The position numbers and the translations under genes are program-made. A stretch of DNA of 64,000 bases from Amyelois transitella (Eukaryota > Arthropoda > Insecta > Lepidoptera > Pyralidae). Under the pieces are notes generated by a model, which was not told where the DNA came from, did not search any database, and worked only from the letters and a program-made list of their open reading frames with translations. The stretch covers positions 1,129,001 to 1,193,000 of the forward strand of contig NC_083532.1 in the NCBI RefSeq assembly GCF_032362555.1, in the 5' to 3' direction. The first letter of the stretch is position 1; each line of letters starts with the position of its first letter. Below are positions 20,801 through 30,118 of this stretch, one piece after another.

Positions 20801-23552
20801 AAGTATGGTTCATCCACACAAAATCAGTCCTAATCCCGAAAAGGCAGACATAATTAGACATAAGCAAGGAAAAAAAGTGTTTGTTTGTTTGTTTGTTTGT
20901 AAATTCTTTATTGTACATAACAAATTATAAGTAATACATAAAAACATTAAAAATAACGACGTACAAGGGCGGACTTATACGTCGTTATTTTTAGTGTCGT
21001 GTGGTTCTCGGCATTTTAGAATTGGGCCACTTCCGCTCTTTCCCATGGATGTCGTAAAAGGCGACTAGGGGATAGGCTAATAAACTTACTAACTTGTTAC
21101 TTGTTGTTGTTACAATTTGAATCTCGATTTAATTACGAAGCCATACAGCTGAACGTGGCCGTTCAGTCTTTTCGATACTGTTGGCTCTGTCTACCCGTAT
21201 GGAATAAAGACGTGACTATATGTATGTATGTACGAAATAAGTGCCAAGCGCGAATCGTGCGTCGAACTAACTTTGAAGTTAACTCAAATTAAGTAAGTAG
21301 TAATTTTTCCTCAACTAATAATTATTTGATGCTAATGTTTTGTCGGTCATTACCATCAATTACGAGTAATTCCGTCAGCGAAATCGTTTCGTGTAAGAAT
21401 TCAGTGAATTCACTGCACTGTCGGTTTTATGTACCTAATGAGTGCATTTGCTTAGTTATTCAACCCCCTACCTTATTTTATTTTTATTTTATTAAAGAAT
21501 TTATTCAATATCAAATTCAAATTCAAAATTTTTATTCATTATTATAGAAAAAATACTGTCATATCGCTTAATAATTGTCAAATCTTTTGGTTTCACAACT
21601 TTGGTTGACATAAAATAAATTACTTAAAACTAAAATCACTGCCGCTTCCAAGGCAAGGCAGTGCAGAAGAAGCGGTAACAAACTGCACTGCATCATTTTC
21701 TTTTATAGGGTTCCGTACTAAAAGTTACAAACGGGATCACTAAGACTTCGCTGTCTGTCTATCCCCAGGTTGTATCTCATAAACAGTAACCTAGCTGTCA
21801 CGCTGAAATTTTCACACTCTACATACAAACATACATACGGGTGTTAACAATCCTTAAGATTAAGTTCTTCTGTTATTCAGTCCTGGCCTGTCAGTCTTTT
21901 CTAGACGATTACCTCTGTCTACCCCACAACGGATATAGACGTGACTATATGTATGTATGTAAAATCTTAAAATTTTCATTCGTAAACAATAAGGGATAGG
22001 CTTATAAACTTGGATTTCTTCTTTTAGGCAATGTGCTAGCAACCTGTCACTATTTGAATCTCAGTTCTATCAAACAGCTGAACGTGGCCTATCAGTCTAT
22101 CAAGACTGTTGGCTCTGCCTACCCCGCAAGGGATATAGACGTGAGTGAAATGTAACCAAAAGTTCCCCTTTTAATTACTTACGTATTGTTAGTAACCGCC
22201 TATTGTAACAACTTACACCGTGAGATATCTAGTTAAGTTTATGAGAAATTACTTCACGTTGAATAACATATACACAAATACTGTAATAAGCGTACCTAGT
22301 AACAATAACTTCTTCCTATTGTCCACTTATAGACATATCTATTCCTTTTTTACATACATACATACATGCATATGTATACGTCGTCGTACGTCACGTCAAT
22401 ATCCCTTGCGGGGTAGACAGAGCCAACAGTCTTGAAAAGACTGAATGGCCACGTTCAGCTATTTGGCTTAATGATAGAATTGATATTAAAATAGTGACAG
22501 GTTGCTAGCCCATCCCCTAAAAAAGAATCCCAAGTTTGTAAGCCTATCCCTTAGTCGCCTTTTACGACATCCATGATAAAGAGATGGAGTGGTCCTATTC
22601 TTTTTTGTATTGGTGCCGGGAATCACACGGCACATTTTTCCTTTTCTAGACCTAAATACATATATTTATAACCAATTTAAAAAAAATAGAAGGTTTTCAT
22701 TTCGGCCGTATTTTTAATCGCCTTCAAAAGAAATGTGATTCCTAGTTTGATATGTACGTTTGTATATGTATATGTATGTATGTATGTTTATTTGTCCGTA
22801 TGAGTAAGAAAATATTGAATTTACATCGCAGCTCTGCATTGAGCTAATAAAATTAAAGTATTGCTCACCCTCAAGAGAAAAAAGAGGGTTCCAACGAATA
22901 GGGTGTTAAATCGATACTATGAAGGAAATAAACATCTTCCCTCCCTCTCTTATAATCAATAAATTTAATAAAAATCAAGAGAAAGATTAATAAATAAAGA
23001 TAAGTAAGTACTAATATTTTATCGTTTTCTTGATCGACATGATTTTAATATCATTCTATTACTTCCTTTACTCTACATTTACGGTCATTAAGGCTACGCA
23101 GAGACGCATTGGAATTCACGTTAGTTTCACAAGTAAATAGGTAATCAGGTTAAGACCAAAGCCAGCCTTTGTCATATTTAAGTTTGTTTGTTCCACCGTT
23201 GACTTAAGATTTCCGCTTCCGCTTACTTATTTTTTAAGTGTGTAAATAACCTTAGCTTAGAGAAATACTTACCAACAGAAACATCTCCTGTGAATCCCCT
23301 TTGGTTAAAAACATCATCACGCACTTCGCTTTGGTTAAAATTAAATTTATCTAAATTATCTACATTTTTGGCATTATCAATACTTTCACTTGTAACAAAC
23401 TCCTTATTTAACCTTGCCCCATTTACTAAACACAAATTAAAAAATAAAAATAAACAAATAGTCATGTGCACTTGCATTTTTCTGTTTAAAAATAGCAAAA
23501 TATGAAAACACGGTATGAACCACTTGATAATTTCTTTTAAATCCATTGTCAT
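13568..23552 (-). CDS. Osiris-like (DUF1676) secreted/membrane protein, four exons
   Basis: Exons on the minus strand are 23552 or 23477-23273, 18069-17900, 14200-14083 and 13713-13568. All introns are GT-AG and junction phases agree (1, 0, 1). Exon 1 encodes a signal peptide; the likeliest start is the Met at 23477 (MQVHMTICLFLFFNLCLVNG), giving 212 residues, or 237 from the Met at 23552. Exon 2 is a hydrophobic block (GAFIPLVFQLGAASTWAVV, then VGVKTLLVTLVILKMLLLAG) behind a basic RFRKMM. This is the layout of the Osiris/DUF1676 domain. Exon 3 is His-rich (THQPHSHGW), as in many Osiris proteins. The Cys pair and terminal AQxLAY motif usual in the family are not seen, so it is an atypical member. 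Osiris proteins are linked to endosomes and cuticle formation. Introns 1 and 2 (5.2 and 3.7 kb) are full of SINE-M and Helitron copies. Confidence 0.65.
14406..14529 (+). mobile_element. SINE-M fragment (tail half)
   Basis: From ATTTAAATCTCAATTC to the ATGT tail, inside intron 2 of the Osiris-like gene. Confidence 0.7.
15013..15330 (+). mobile_element. SINE-M copy with internal inverted duplication
   Basis: Head, body and tail are present, but the GGCGATGGG...CCTGTCACTA segment occurs twice as an inverted repeat (15106-15185). Confidence 0.75.
15345..15470 (+). mobile_element. LINE-T 3' end fragment
   Basis: Reads GCTTGCATGAAGAGAGTTAT, then a gap relative to other copies, then GATCGTGGCAAGTGGAAAAA and GTCTCTGCCTA, ending TGTATGTATC. 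The conserved frame (see 26433-26568) is broken here. Confidence 0.65.
15706..15815 (-). mobile_element. LINE-T 3' end fragment
   Basis: (CATA)n tail, then GGGTAGGCAGAGACTACCTC and TTGCCACGATCTCTGC on the plus strand. On the minus strand it encodes NVGEAKEISRDRGKWKEVVS and YPSGKEA-stop, the C terminus of a LINE protein. Confidence 0.7.
15962..16047 (+). mobile_element. LINE 3' end fragment
   Basis: CTGGTAGAGAATGC, TTAAGTCCGCC and a terminal GCAATAAAGTTTAAATAAAT; the same 3' end as 11966-12062. Confidence 0.6.
16469..16728 (-). mobile_element. SINE-M copy, full length
   Basis: (TACA)n tail to hairpin head, complete. It stops about 25 bp before the Hel-A copy at 16754. Confidence 0.8.
16754..17025 (+). 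mobile_element. Hel-A Helitron, full length reference copy
   Basis: A|TCTATACTAATATTATAAAG at the 5' end; GCGGACGAAGTCGCGGG stem, CACAGCTAG and flanking T at the 3' end. The interior carries GAACGCGCTAATATCAGG and ATCACGCTGCAACTATAAGG. No coding capacity. Confidence 0.85.
17118..17440 (-). mobile_element. Two SINE-M fragments
   Basis: A diverged body-plus-tail copy (17118-17305) and a separate tail fragment (about 17345-17440). Confidence 0.6.
17462..17812 (+). mobile_element. Extended SINE-M variant (pair of 6859-7231)
   Basis: Inverted counterpart of the element at 6859. AT-rich sequence with TTTTAGTTTCGCGCCAAAA leads into 'gaaggcgctttagagtagaa' and a SINE-M body and tail. The tail merges into the AT microsatellite. 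Confidence 0.6.
17813..17878. repeat. (AT)n microsatellite next to an exon donor
   Basis: A long AT run beginning 22 bp inside intron 2 of the Osiris-like gene (donor at 17899-17898). It creates a meaningless Ile-Tyr reading frame continuous with exon 2. Confidence 0.9.
18114..18375 (+). mobile_element. SINE-M copy, full length
   Basis: Head GTGCCATGTGGTTCCCGGCAC to ATGT tail; it begins 45 bp upstream of exon 2 of the Osiris-like gene. Confidence 0.8.
18424..18617 (+). mobile_element. SINE-M fragment lacking the head
   Basis: From TTTTCACATGGATGTCG to the tail, close behind the previous copy in the same orientation. Confidence 0.7.
19124..19282 (+). mobile_element. LINE 3' end fragment
   Basis: GACTGGAAGAGATTGCTTTA, ATAAGTCCGCC and ATGATGCAATAAAGAGTTTA with a (TATC)n end. 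Same general 3' end type as 11966-12062 but a different subfamily. Confidence 0.55.
19324..19440 (+). mobile_element. SINE-M fragment (tail half)
   Basis: ATTAAGCCAAACAGCTGAAC through the hairpin to the ATGT tail. Confidence 0.7.
19521..19816 (-). mobile_element. Hel-A Helitron, full length
   Basis: CTAG end and TATAGA (reverse TCTATA) end both present. It has a short internal duplication of CCCGTTTTTCCC and a diverged segment near 19690-19730. Confidence 0.8.
20008..20260. mobile_element. SINE-M tail fragments facing each other
   Basis: A minus-strand tail half (20008-20132) and a plus-strand tail half (20166-20260) about 33 bp apart: a body-to-body inverted arrangement. Confidence 0.65.
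20290..20646 (-). mobile_element. tSINE-2, longest copy
   Basis: On the minus strand the head is tRNA-like, with GACGAATCGGTAAGATGGCC (A-box region) and GGTTCGAATCC (B box, plus-strand 20592-20602). The body includes GTGAGGTAACCTGCACATTC, CATGATCGATCC, GACGGGAGTCGC and a CCCGGGCTCCTCTCC block. Body fragments recur at about 1796, 12112, 14690, 30945, 34725, 41464, 52672, 54410 and 55765. Confidence 0.75.
20881..20976 (-). mobile_element. LINE 3' end fragment
   Basis: (GTTT)n then AAATTCTTTATTGTACATAA and ATAACGACGTACAAGGGCGG. The same 3' end is seen at 57909-58018, where it has a clear target duplication. Confidence 0.65.
20994..21232 (+). mobile_element. SINE-M copy
   Basis: Diverged head (GTGTCGTGTGGTTCTCGGC) and a deletion in the GGCGATGGG segment. 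The tail is intact. Confidence 0.7.
21709..21830 (+). repeat. Conserved dispersed repeat (GGGTTCCGTAC type)
   Basis: ATAGGGTTCCGTACTAAAAG, GGGATCACTAAGACTTCGCT, and GCTGAAATTTTCACACTC. I recognise this as a dispersed repeat common in lepidopteran and other arthropod genomes. Its class is not evident from this copy. Confidence 0.5.
21885..22150 (+). mobile_element. SINE-M, two partial copies in tandem
   Basis: A tail fragment (21885-21960) is followed by a body-plus-tail fragment (21985-22150). Confidence 0.65.
22352..22634 (-). mobile_element. SINE-M copy, full length
   Basis: Complete, with an expanded tail (about 25 extra bases containing CGTCGTCGTACGTCACGTC). Confidence 0.8.
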
Positions 23553-24007
23553 TATTTGATTATATTTTTATCTTATTTGTAAATTTAATTGTCCATACTT
23601 AATAATAAAAAGTAGGAAAACGGGCGTCATTTCGCGCCAAAAGCAGCCTCAAAACTGACAGGGGGCCATCGACACGCCATTTCTTCTTTCACTTAAGTAA
23701 AGCCCGTTACACACTACACGCAAACCGGTTCGTAAATGGAATGGCTTTCGCTTTTCATTGATATTCAGATCCTGACCAATTTTGCATTACAACACCCGTG
23801 ATTGTTTTACCTGGTCAGGGAAAGTCCTTTTTTACCTGAGTTTCGAACTGACTAGACAGTTGTCATTCAATTTTTTTATTCTAAAAATATTTGTTATGCT
23901 AATTCAAGTTTAGTTCGGCGTTTTACAAAATCAGTTCTCGGGTAAATAATTTGGAATTATTCACACATTTAAATAACAAATGTTACAAATAAAGTAGTTA
24001 AGTAAGT

Positions 24008-24125
24008 AAAAGTTAAACCCGCGAGCAAATAATGTCTGAAATTGTTTACTGGAAGAAGCGTTTTAAAAAGTTAAACCCGCGAGCAAATAATGTCTGAAAT
24101 TGTTTACTGGAAAAAGCGTTTTTCA
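24008..24125. repeat. Tandem duplication, 59-bp unit
   Basis: AAAGTTAAACCCGCGAGCAA occurs at 24008 and 24067, and each copy continues with ATGTCTGAAATTGTTTACTG. The copies are almost identical, so the duplication is recent. Confidence 0.85.
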
Positions 24126-24794
24126 AGAAATTGACTTTTAAAGAAATCTGTTTCCTGCTCTTACTTTTACTGCGATTCTATTCCACTAAATGGAATTTCA
24201 TACGGTTTTCCCCAATAAATATAAATTCAAGAGGAAAGTTCAAGTGTTAATTTGATCTGCACTCATGACCATGAGACGTCAACTTCATTAATAATCGCTT
24301 CTTGTGTATCGCTAACTTTATATACAAAGTGAAGAAATAATGATAATTAAAAAGGCATGAATATTACGCAGCATAATTAGTCTTACTTAGTAATGTTAAG
24401 AACCCTATTCTATTTGTAAAGACCTTTAATTGGAATTAATTAAATGATACTACATCACAATCTATTTTTAAATGTAATGTTGGTCAACAGAATATATGAA
24501 TAATAAAATAGAACAGAAAATATATGCTTCTGAAGGTCTATTCTATCTCCGTGCAAAATTTCCTCAAAATCGGTTCAGTATTGTTCGAGTTAATTGGCTA
24601 TAAACAAATATACTTATATCGCGATAAGTAGGTAGATAATATTTGTATGGACAGTAATGTAGGTATTTCACTAACAAATCCCAAATATTAATTATGGATG
24701 CTAAATTTAAAATTTCGCCTGCCGTCGCGTCGATGCGTTTATGACTAATTTTATGTAAGCATCAGCGACAAATATTAACTCGGATTATGAAATA

Positions 24795-24893
24795 GTTTCG
24801 GTAGTACAACGGTTATAGTGCATTGAATACTTACAAAAGATTGATAAACAGGTTCAAATCCTAAACCTTCGGCGGCCATCCAATGAGTTTTTC
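24795..24893 (+). mobile_element. tRNA-like SINE fragment
   Basis: TAGTACAACGGTTATAGTG (A-box-like) and GGTTCAAATCC (B box) about 37 bp apart. No cloverleaf is evident. Probably the head of a third tRNA-derived SINE family, immediately followed by a Hel-A fragment. Confidence 0.45.
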
Positions 24894-24894
24894 A

Positions 24895-25103
24895 TCTATA
24901 CTAATATTATAAAGCTGATGAGTTTGTTTGTTAGTTTGTTTGAACGCGCTAATCTTAGGAACTATTGGCCTGGGTCTTGGATGTTTATCTATATAAGTAT
25001 TTATTATAAAATATAGTATCGTTGAGTTAGTATCTCGTAACACAAGTCTCCAACTTACTTGGAGGCTAACTCTATCTGTGTAATTTGTCCCGTATATATT
25101 TAT
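24895..25103 (+). mobile_element. Hel-A 5' end fused to a tSINE-1 tail
   Basis: TCTATACTAATATTATAAAG starts a Hel-A copy that stops near 24962. It continues directly as the tSINE-1 tail (TTGGCCTGGGTCTTGGATG ... TAGTATCGTTGAGTTAGTAT ... CCCGTATATATTTA). Confidence 0.65.
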
Positions 25104-25652
25104 ATGTAAGTACCTATGTATGTATCTATGTAACAATAATGTAGGTCCTTTGCGTAGTAAAACAAGTTTACAACGGTAAACATTTGCGTAGAACATCTTC
25201 AAATTGAGTGAATGTCTGCGCATACGCCGCAGCTATGCCATTGACCCGACACTCTAAATGGGTCTAAGACAAAAAATACCTTAGAATATACGTTTTTTTT
25301 TTATTGCTCCTATTGTTTATTAGTTTTTTCTCTTCTTTATCTCTCACTAGAAAGGAGCCCGAAATATGACTAATAGCATGATCCAGTAGACCCCACAGAA
25401 CAACACGCGCGACGCAGTTTTTATCGCACGATAACATATAACAGCGTGGAATTTTTTTTGTCAAGTAGGTAGCCATGTTGATATATAAACTAATCTCTAT
25501 GGAATTGAAGAGGTCTGTTCGAAAATCTAATGGTAAAAAAAAAAGAATACAGCCGCGAATCACAAAGAAAGCCGCGCTAAAAATTAAGGTGAAGGTGCAT
25601 ATTATAAAAACGTTTGTACGCAAATCGATCTGACAACCATAAACATTTTAGA

Positions 25653-25905
25653 AAAAAAAAATAGCTGTGCCGGCGAACGTTGTTTTGCCATATAAATAGT
25701 TTTTAATTAATTTCTAGTTAAAAAGAAATGTTAAGGATGGACAAACCTTATCACTAAGGGGTACGAAAAATTGATGTTGGCCTACTCAACTACACTTCTC
25801 AGACCTACTCAATACGCTCACAAAATATCATGAGAATCAGTCAAGCCGTTCCGGAGGAGTACGGGAACGAACATTGTGACATGAGAATTTTATGTAGGTA
25901 ATAAG
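25653..25905 (-). mobile_element. Helitron-like repeat with GTGCCGGCGAACG end
   Basis: GCTGTGCCGGCGAACGTTGT near the left end, and AGTCAAGCCGTTCCGGAGGA then GGGAACGAACATTGTGACA on the right. This matches a dispersed arthropod repeat I recognise. Shorter relatives are at 24537-24610 and 55905-55985. Boundaries are uncertain. Confidence 0.45.
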
Positions 25906-25906
25906 A

Positions 25907-26040
25907 CTAGCTGTGCCCGCGACTTCGTCCGCGTGGAATAGTTATTTTGGGCATCATTGAAGCCCCCAAGGATGAATAATTTCCCGTTTTACATTATTTT
26001 TTCGCTTCCAAAAGTTGCAGCGTGATGTTACCTATATAAA
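25907..26040 (-). mobile_element. Hel-A Helitron, 5'-truncated
   Basis: The CTAG end and pre-terminal stem are present. The copy stops near GTGATGTTACCTATATAAA, where unrelated repeat sequence begins. Confidence 0.7.
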
Positions 26041-26432
26041 TATAATATCTTCCCTTTGGTGGCGGTCGAGCCGAATCATCGCTCCCGCTTCAAAATGCAT
26101 TGGTAGGCATAATAGGTACTAAAACATAAAATAATCTGTATGCGTTTATTATCTTAACTAACACAACCTAAATCATCGACCGTTACGATTAAAACTAACG
26201 TGTGGTTCTTTCGTCACAGCCTAGTTAACTCATAAAATATATGTGGTTAAGTTATACCAAATTATAGACAGTTAATTTTTATTGGTACCCCTAAACCGAT
26301 GAGCTAAAGATGAATAAACCAAAATAACTATGCAGGCCGCATACTTACTATACTACCTTGTATCCAATTTTGAAAATGAATCTATTTTATTCTGACTTCC
26401 CTATTAAGGTCAAAGACATGACAATAAGTATG

Positions 26433-26568
26433 ACGCCGAGCTTGTATGAAGAGAGTTATGAATGTGGATGAAGCGAAGGAAGTGTGCAGAGATCGTGGCA
26501 AGTGGAAAGAGGTAGTCTCTGCCTACCCCTCCGGGAAAGAGGCGTGATTTTATGTATGTATGTAAGTA
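26433..26568 (+). mobile_element. LINE-T 3' end, best-preserved copy
   Basis: The frame reads MKRVMNVDEAKEVCRDRG, then KWKEVVSAYPSGKEA and a stop, followed at once by TTTTATGTATGTATGT. The protein terminus and simple-repeat tail mark the 3' end of a LINE. Confidence 0.7.
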
Positions 26569-26876
26569 TGCAGGCAGTCTACTACTATCTAGCTGTTACC
26601 CGCGTAGATTGAACTCTTGACTTCAAGCCTGGCGGAAGATCTTTTTGGTGGCGGTCGGGTCAAATCATCGCTCCCACTACACATGACTCAACCGTGCGTC
26701 GTACCCGGGACCTTTTGACTCGGAGTCGTGAATTCTGCCACTGCGCTATAGGTACAAGCGCAAGACGAGACGGTGATAAGGAATTGCTCTAAGACGATGT
26801 CAAGTTTCATCATTATTTATCAAGTTTTAAGATATAAGAGATCCGTATTTGTATATTGACGTTCGGTTAAAATGCT

Positions 26877-27030
26877 GCAGTGTAGTTTGTTCCGCCGCTT
26901 CTTGTACGCATACATGCGCTTTGGAAAAGGTAGTAGTAATAATTAGATTTAAGTCATATGACGTCAATAAGTGATACCTTGTATCCAATTTTGAAAATGA
27001 ATCTATTTTATTCTGACTTCCCTATTAAGG
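26877..27030 (+). mobile_element. LINE-B 3' end fragment
   Basis: AATGCTGCAGTGTAGTTTG, CGCCGCTTCTTG, ATATGACGTCAATAAGTGA and ATCCAATTTTGAAAATGAA, matching in reverse the 3' UTR of the LINE at 49377-49704. Another fragment lies at about 26355-26420. Confidence 0.65.
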
Positions 27031-27499
27031 TCAAAGACGTGACAATATAAACTTACCGGATATAAGTAGGCTTCACTTCACATAACAGATGACTCAGAAC
27101 ATTAAATTTCGATTAGAAAGCAGATATTTCTATTTTCCAAAGTGAACTGTTTGTCTTTTTTTTTAATATCTCGTTGTGTGTGTTATCAGTCTTGTATACA
27201 TTATTTATTTATTTAAACTTCATGCACGTAAAATGTACAACAGGTGGACTTAATGCCACAAGACATTCTCTGCCAGTCGAACCTTTGGACCGAACTGAGA
27301 TGGATATACGGGTGGTGCGATAAATGTAAAAGAAATAATAATAAGAAAAATATGAATAATAGAATACCTTATACACTTACATTATAATGCATATAGTTTA
27401 CAAACATAAGTTTTTTTAATTATTCGAATTTCCATTCCAACCAATACATTGATACTTACTATAAATGCGAAAGTTATGTTACCTTTCCTTTATGCCTCG

Positions 27500-27605
27500 T
27501 GGCGCCGTGTAGTTCCCGGTTCCAATAAAACAAAAAGAACAGAATCACTCCATCTCGTTCCCATGGATGTCGTAAAAGGCGACTAAGAGATAGGATTATA
27601 TACTT
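27500..27605 (+). mobile_element. SINE-M head fragment
   Basis: GGCGCCGTGTAGTTCCCGGT through CATGGATGTCGTAAAAGGCG, breaking off near 27605, where a Hel-B 5' fragment (about 27608-27690) begins. Confidence 0.6.
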
Positions 27606-27817
27606 GGGTATTATAAATGTAAAGTGAAAGTAAAGTGTTTGTTACCTTTTCACAGATAAACCATCACTGAACTGAATTTGATGAAACTTGGTGGATATAA
27701 ATATATGTAGTCTCTATTTGACCTAGGTAAAGGAGCAGGCAATTTTTTACCGGACTACGCCGAATCAAAAAAGAAGATTGTATTAAATTCATACGGGAGA
27801 ATCAGGAATTCATCAGT

Positions 27818-28065
27818 GACGGCCTCTGTGGCGCAGCGGTAGTACGCTTGTGTGTGACCCCGAAGGTCCGGGTTCGAATCCCGGCCAGGGCATGATGAGA
27901 AAATAACTTTTTCTGATTGGCCTGGGTCTTGGATGTTTATCTATATAAGTATTAATTATAAAATATAGTATCGTTGAGTTAGTATCTCGTAACGCAAGTC
28001 TCGAACTTACTTCGAGGCTAACCCAATCTGTATAATTTGTCCCGTATATATTTATTATTTATTAT
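27818..28065 (+). mobile_element. tSINE-1, full length
   Basis: GACGGCCTCTGTGGCGCAGC head (A box TGGCGCAGCGG), B box GGTTCGAATCC at 27870-27880, then the family tail TAGTATCGTTGAGTTAGTAT and CCCGTATATATTTATT. The tail contains TCTCGAACTTACTTCGAGGC, a hairpin. Confidence 0.85.
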
Positions 28066-28539
28066 CAATAAAAATGGGACTACCTAACTACAGTCAACAG
28101 TTAGTTCACATCAATAATAAAAAGAAATGATTTATATTTTTGTAATGAATAAACTCAAAGCTACTGAACATTTTAAATGAAATTTGGTGCACATTCAGAT
28201 ATCAAGTTCGCCAATTGTACTATACATTTGTATTTTATACGATAAAGTTTAAATAAATAAATAAGGACGGTATGGTATCAGTTTAAAAATTTTAAAATAG
28301 TTGAATTTTTTGTGTTTTTTTAAAGGTTGAATGCATAAAAATCGGCTCAGCTCAGGGTCTAAACTATCAAAAACAGCGTTACTTTCTGAACCCGCTCGAT
28401 CAACTTTCACTCGAGTTTTTCAGTCATTTCCTGAAATAACGGTAATTGCATCCAACCGTTAAATGGTCGGCCCCGATGGTGCAGTGGTTAAGTGCTTGTT
28501 GAGAAATAGTACAAAGTTCGACCTCAGATGACAGATGAT

Positions 28540-28852
28540 TTTTTCAGAGACTACATCTTTCCACTTGCCACGATCTCTGCATACTTCCTTCGCTTCATTC
28601 ACATCATTCATCAGTTCATGCAAGCTCGGCGGTTTCGGGTACTCTTGACCTGACCCTTTGCCAGGACGTCCTTAATTTGATCAAGATACTTTTTTCTTTG
28701 TTTATTAAAACGTTCAGCTGTTTGACTTAATGATAGAATTGAGATTCAAATAGTGACAGGTTGCTAGCCCATCGCCTAAAAGAATCCTAAGTTTACAAGC
28801 CTTTCCCTTAATCGCCTTTTACGACATCCATGGGAACGAGATGGACGGAAAT
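28540..28852 (-). mobile_element. LINE-T fragment next to a SINE-M fragment
   Basis: 28545-28680 is LINE-T in reverse (TTCCACTTGCCACGATCTCT). 28708-28852 is the middle of a SINE-M copy in reverse. Confidence 0.6.
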
Positions 28853-28854
28853 AG

Positions 28855-29900
28855 GAAATATAATGAAATAAAAAAACAAAATGGACCCCTATTTTAAATT
28901 TATTTAATTTACATTCCTTTCCAGGCTGACATAATATAGTGCAGTATGGCATAATACATCAATTATATATTAATTTATATTACAACTTTTATATTTAAGA
29001 AAGCACCTTAAAAGTGAAAGATTGCATTTTCAAAGTGAGAGAAATTACGTACTTAAAGTAGTGGTTCCCAAACTTTTGAAGTCACATTTTTACATTAAAT
29101 TTTCCTTTTTTTGTTTTAAATTTATCAAATAGAGGCTTTGATAATGATATAGGAATTTCAGTTAACTTATGGGTAATATAAGGTTGTTTAGACATTCATT
29201 TTGAGACTAGTTTTAGAGCTGACAGCATGAATCATTTCTAAACATTATTTATTAGACCATGAGATGCTTTTTTATACAAAATTATATTGTACAAGAACGG
29301 GAAATTTTACGAGTTTTACGATTCATTTTATAGTAAAAATATTGAGAATAAAACGATAAAATATACTGGAAATTTAGATTAAAAAGTTTGAGTAATTTGA
29401 GTGTATTTCGAAAAGAAAAAAAAATATTTTGGACACTTAGAAGACATTGTTAAAAATATCCAATTATTTATGTGATTGGATTGAATTAAAAACTCCAAAA
29501 ACTTTTTATAACAAGTAACAAATTATATTGAGAAATAATCATGAAAATAGTTAACATTTACTACAATTTGTAATTATCATTTTTTTTTTTGGTCACATAT
29601 AATGTCTTTTGGTGCAACTTTTAAACTTTTCCCATCTAGAAATAAGGAACATTATCCTATGAAATACGATTTTCATTTTTTATTTTTTGGTAAGTATCCT
29701 TTTGTTATAACAGACATTTATGAAGTAATCTTGATGCAATTTTGAACCTATTTATAACAAAAGAATAACATTATCCTATGAAATGTGAATCACGTTTAGT
29801 TGTCATTTTAAAAATTACATCCAACATGTCGCGTTATATTCGCGAGAGGTCAGGAAAAACATCATTTTCAATAAATTACCTACAGAGTGAGTAACCATTA
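28855..29900. other. Intergenic, very AT-rich
   Basis: No gene or known repeat recognised. The phrase ACATTATCCTATGAAAT occurs at 29650 and about 29770, a diverged relative of the minisatellite at 29930-30115. Confidence 0.4.
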
Positions 29901-29929
29901 AACCATTTTGTAATAACCCTATTTCTAGA

Positions 29930-30115
29930 AATAAGGAACATTTATATTATCATTTTTTGAAATCCTCATTTCTAGAAATAAGGAACATTTACATTGAAAA
30001 CCTCATTTCGTCATCATAATTTTTTGAAAACCTCATTTCGAGAAATAAGGAACATTTACATCATCATTTATTGAAAACCTCATTTCGAGAAATAAGGAAC
30101 GTTTAACATCTTCAT
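29930..30115. repeat. Minisatellite in the UBXN4 3' flank/3' UTR
   Basis: About four irregular copies of a 45-55 bp unit containing CCTCATTTCGAGAAATAAGG and AACATTTACATCATCAT. It begins about 5 bp after the UBXN4 stop codon, so most of it should be transcribed as 3' UTR. Confidence 0.75.
30067..30072 (-). terminator. Candidate UBXN4 polyadenylation signal
   Basis: AATAAA on the minus strand, 47 bases past the UBXN4 stop. The close distance is plausible for a short 3' UTR. No other support. Confidence 0.35.
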
Positions 30116-30118
30116 TAT

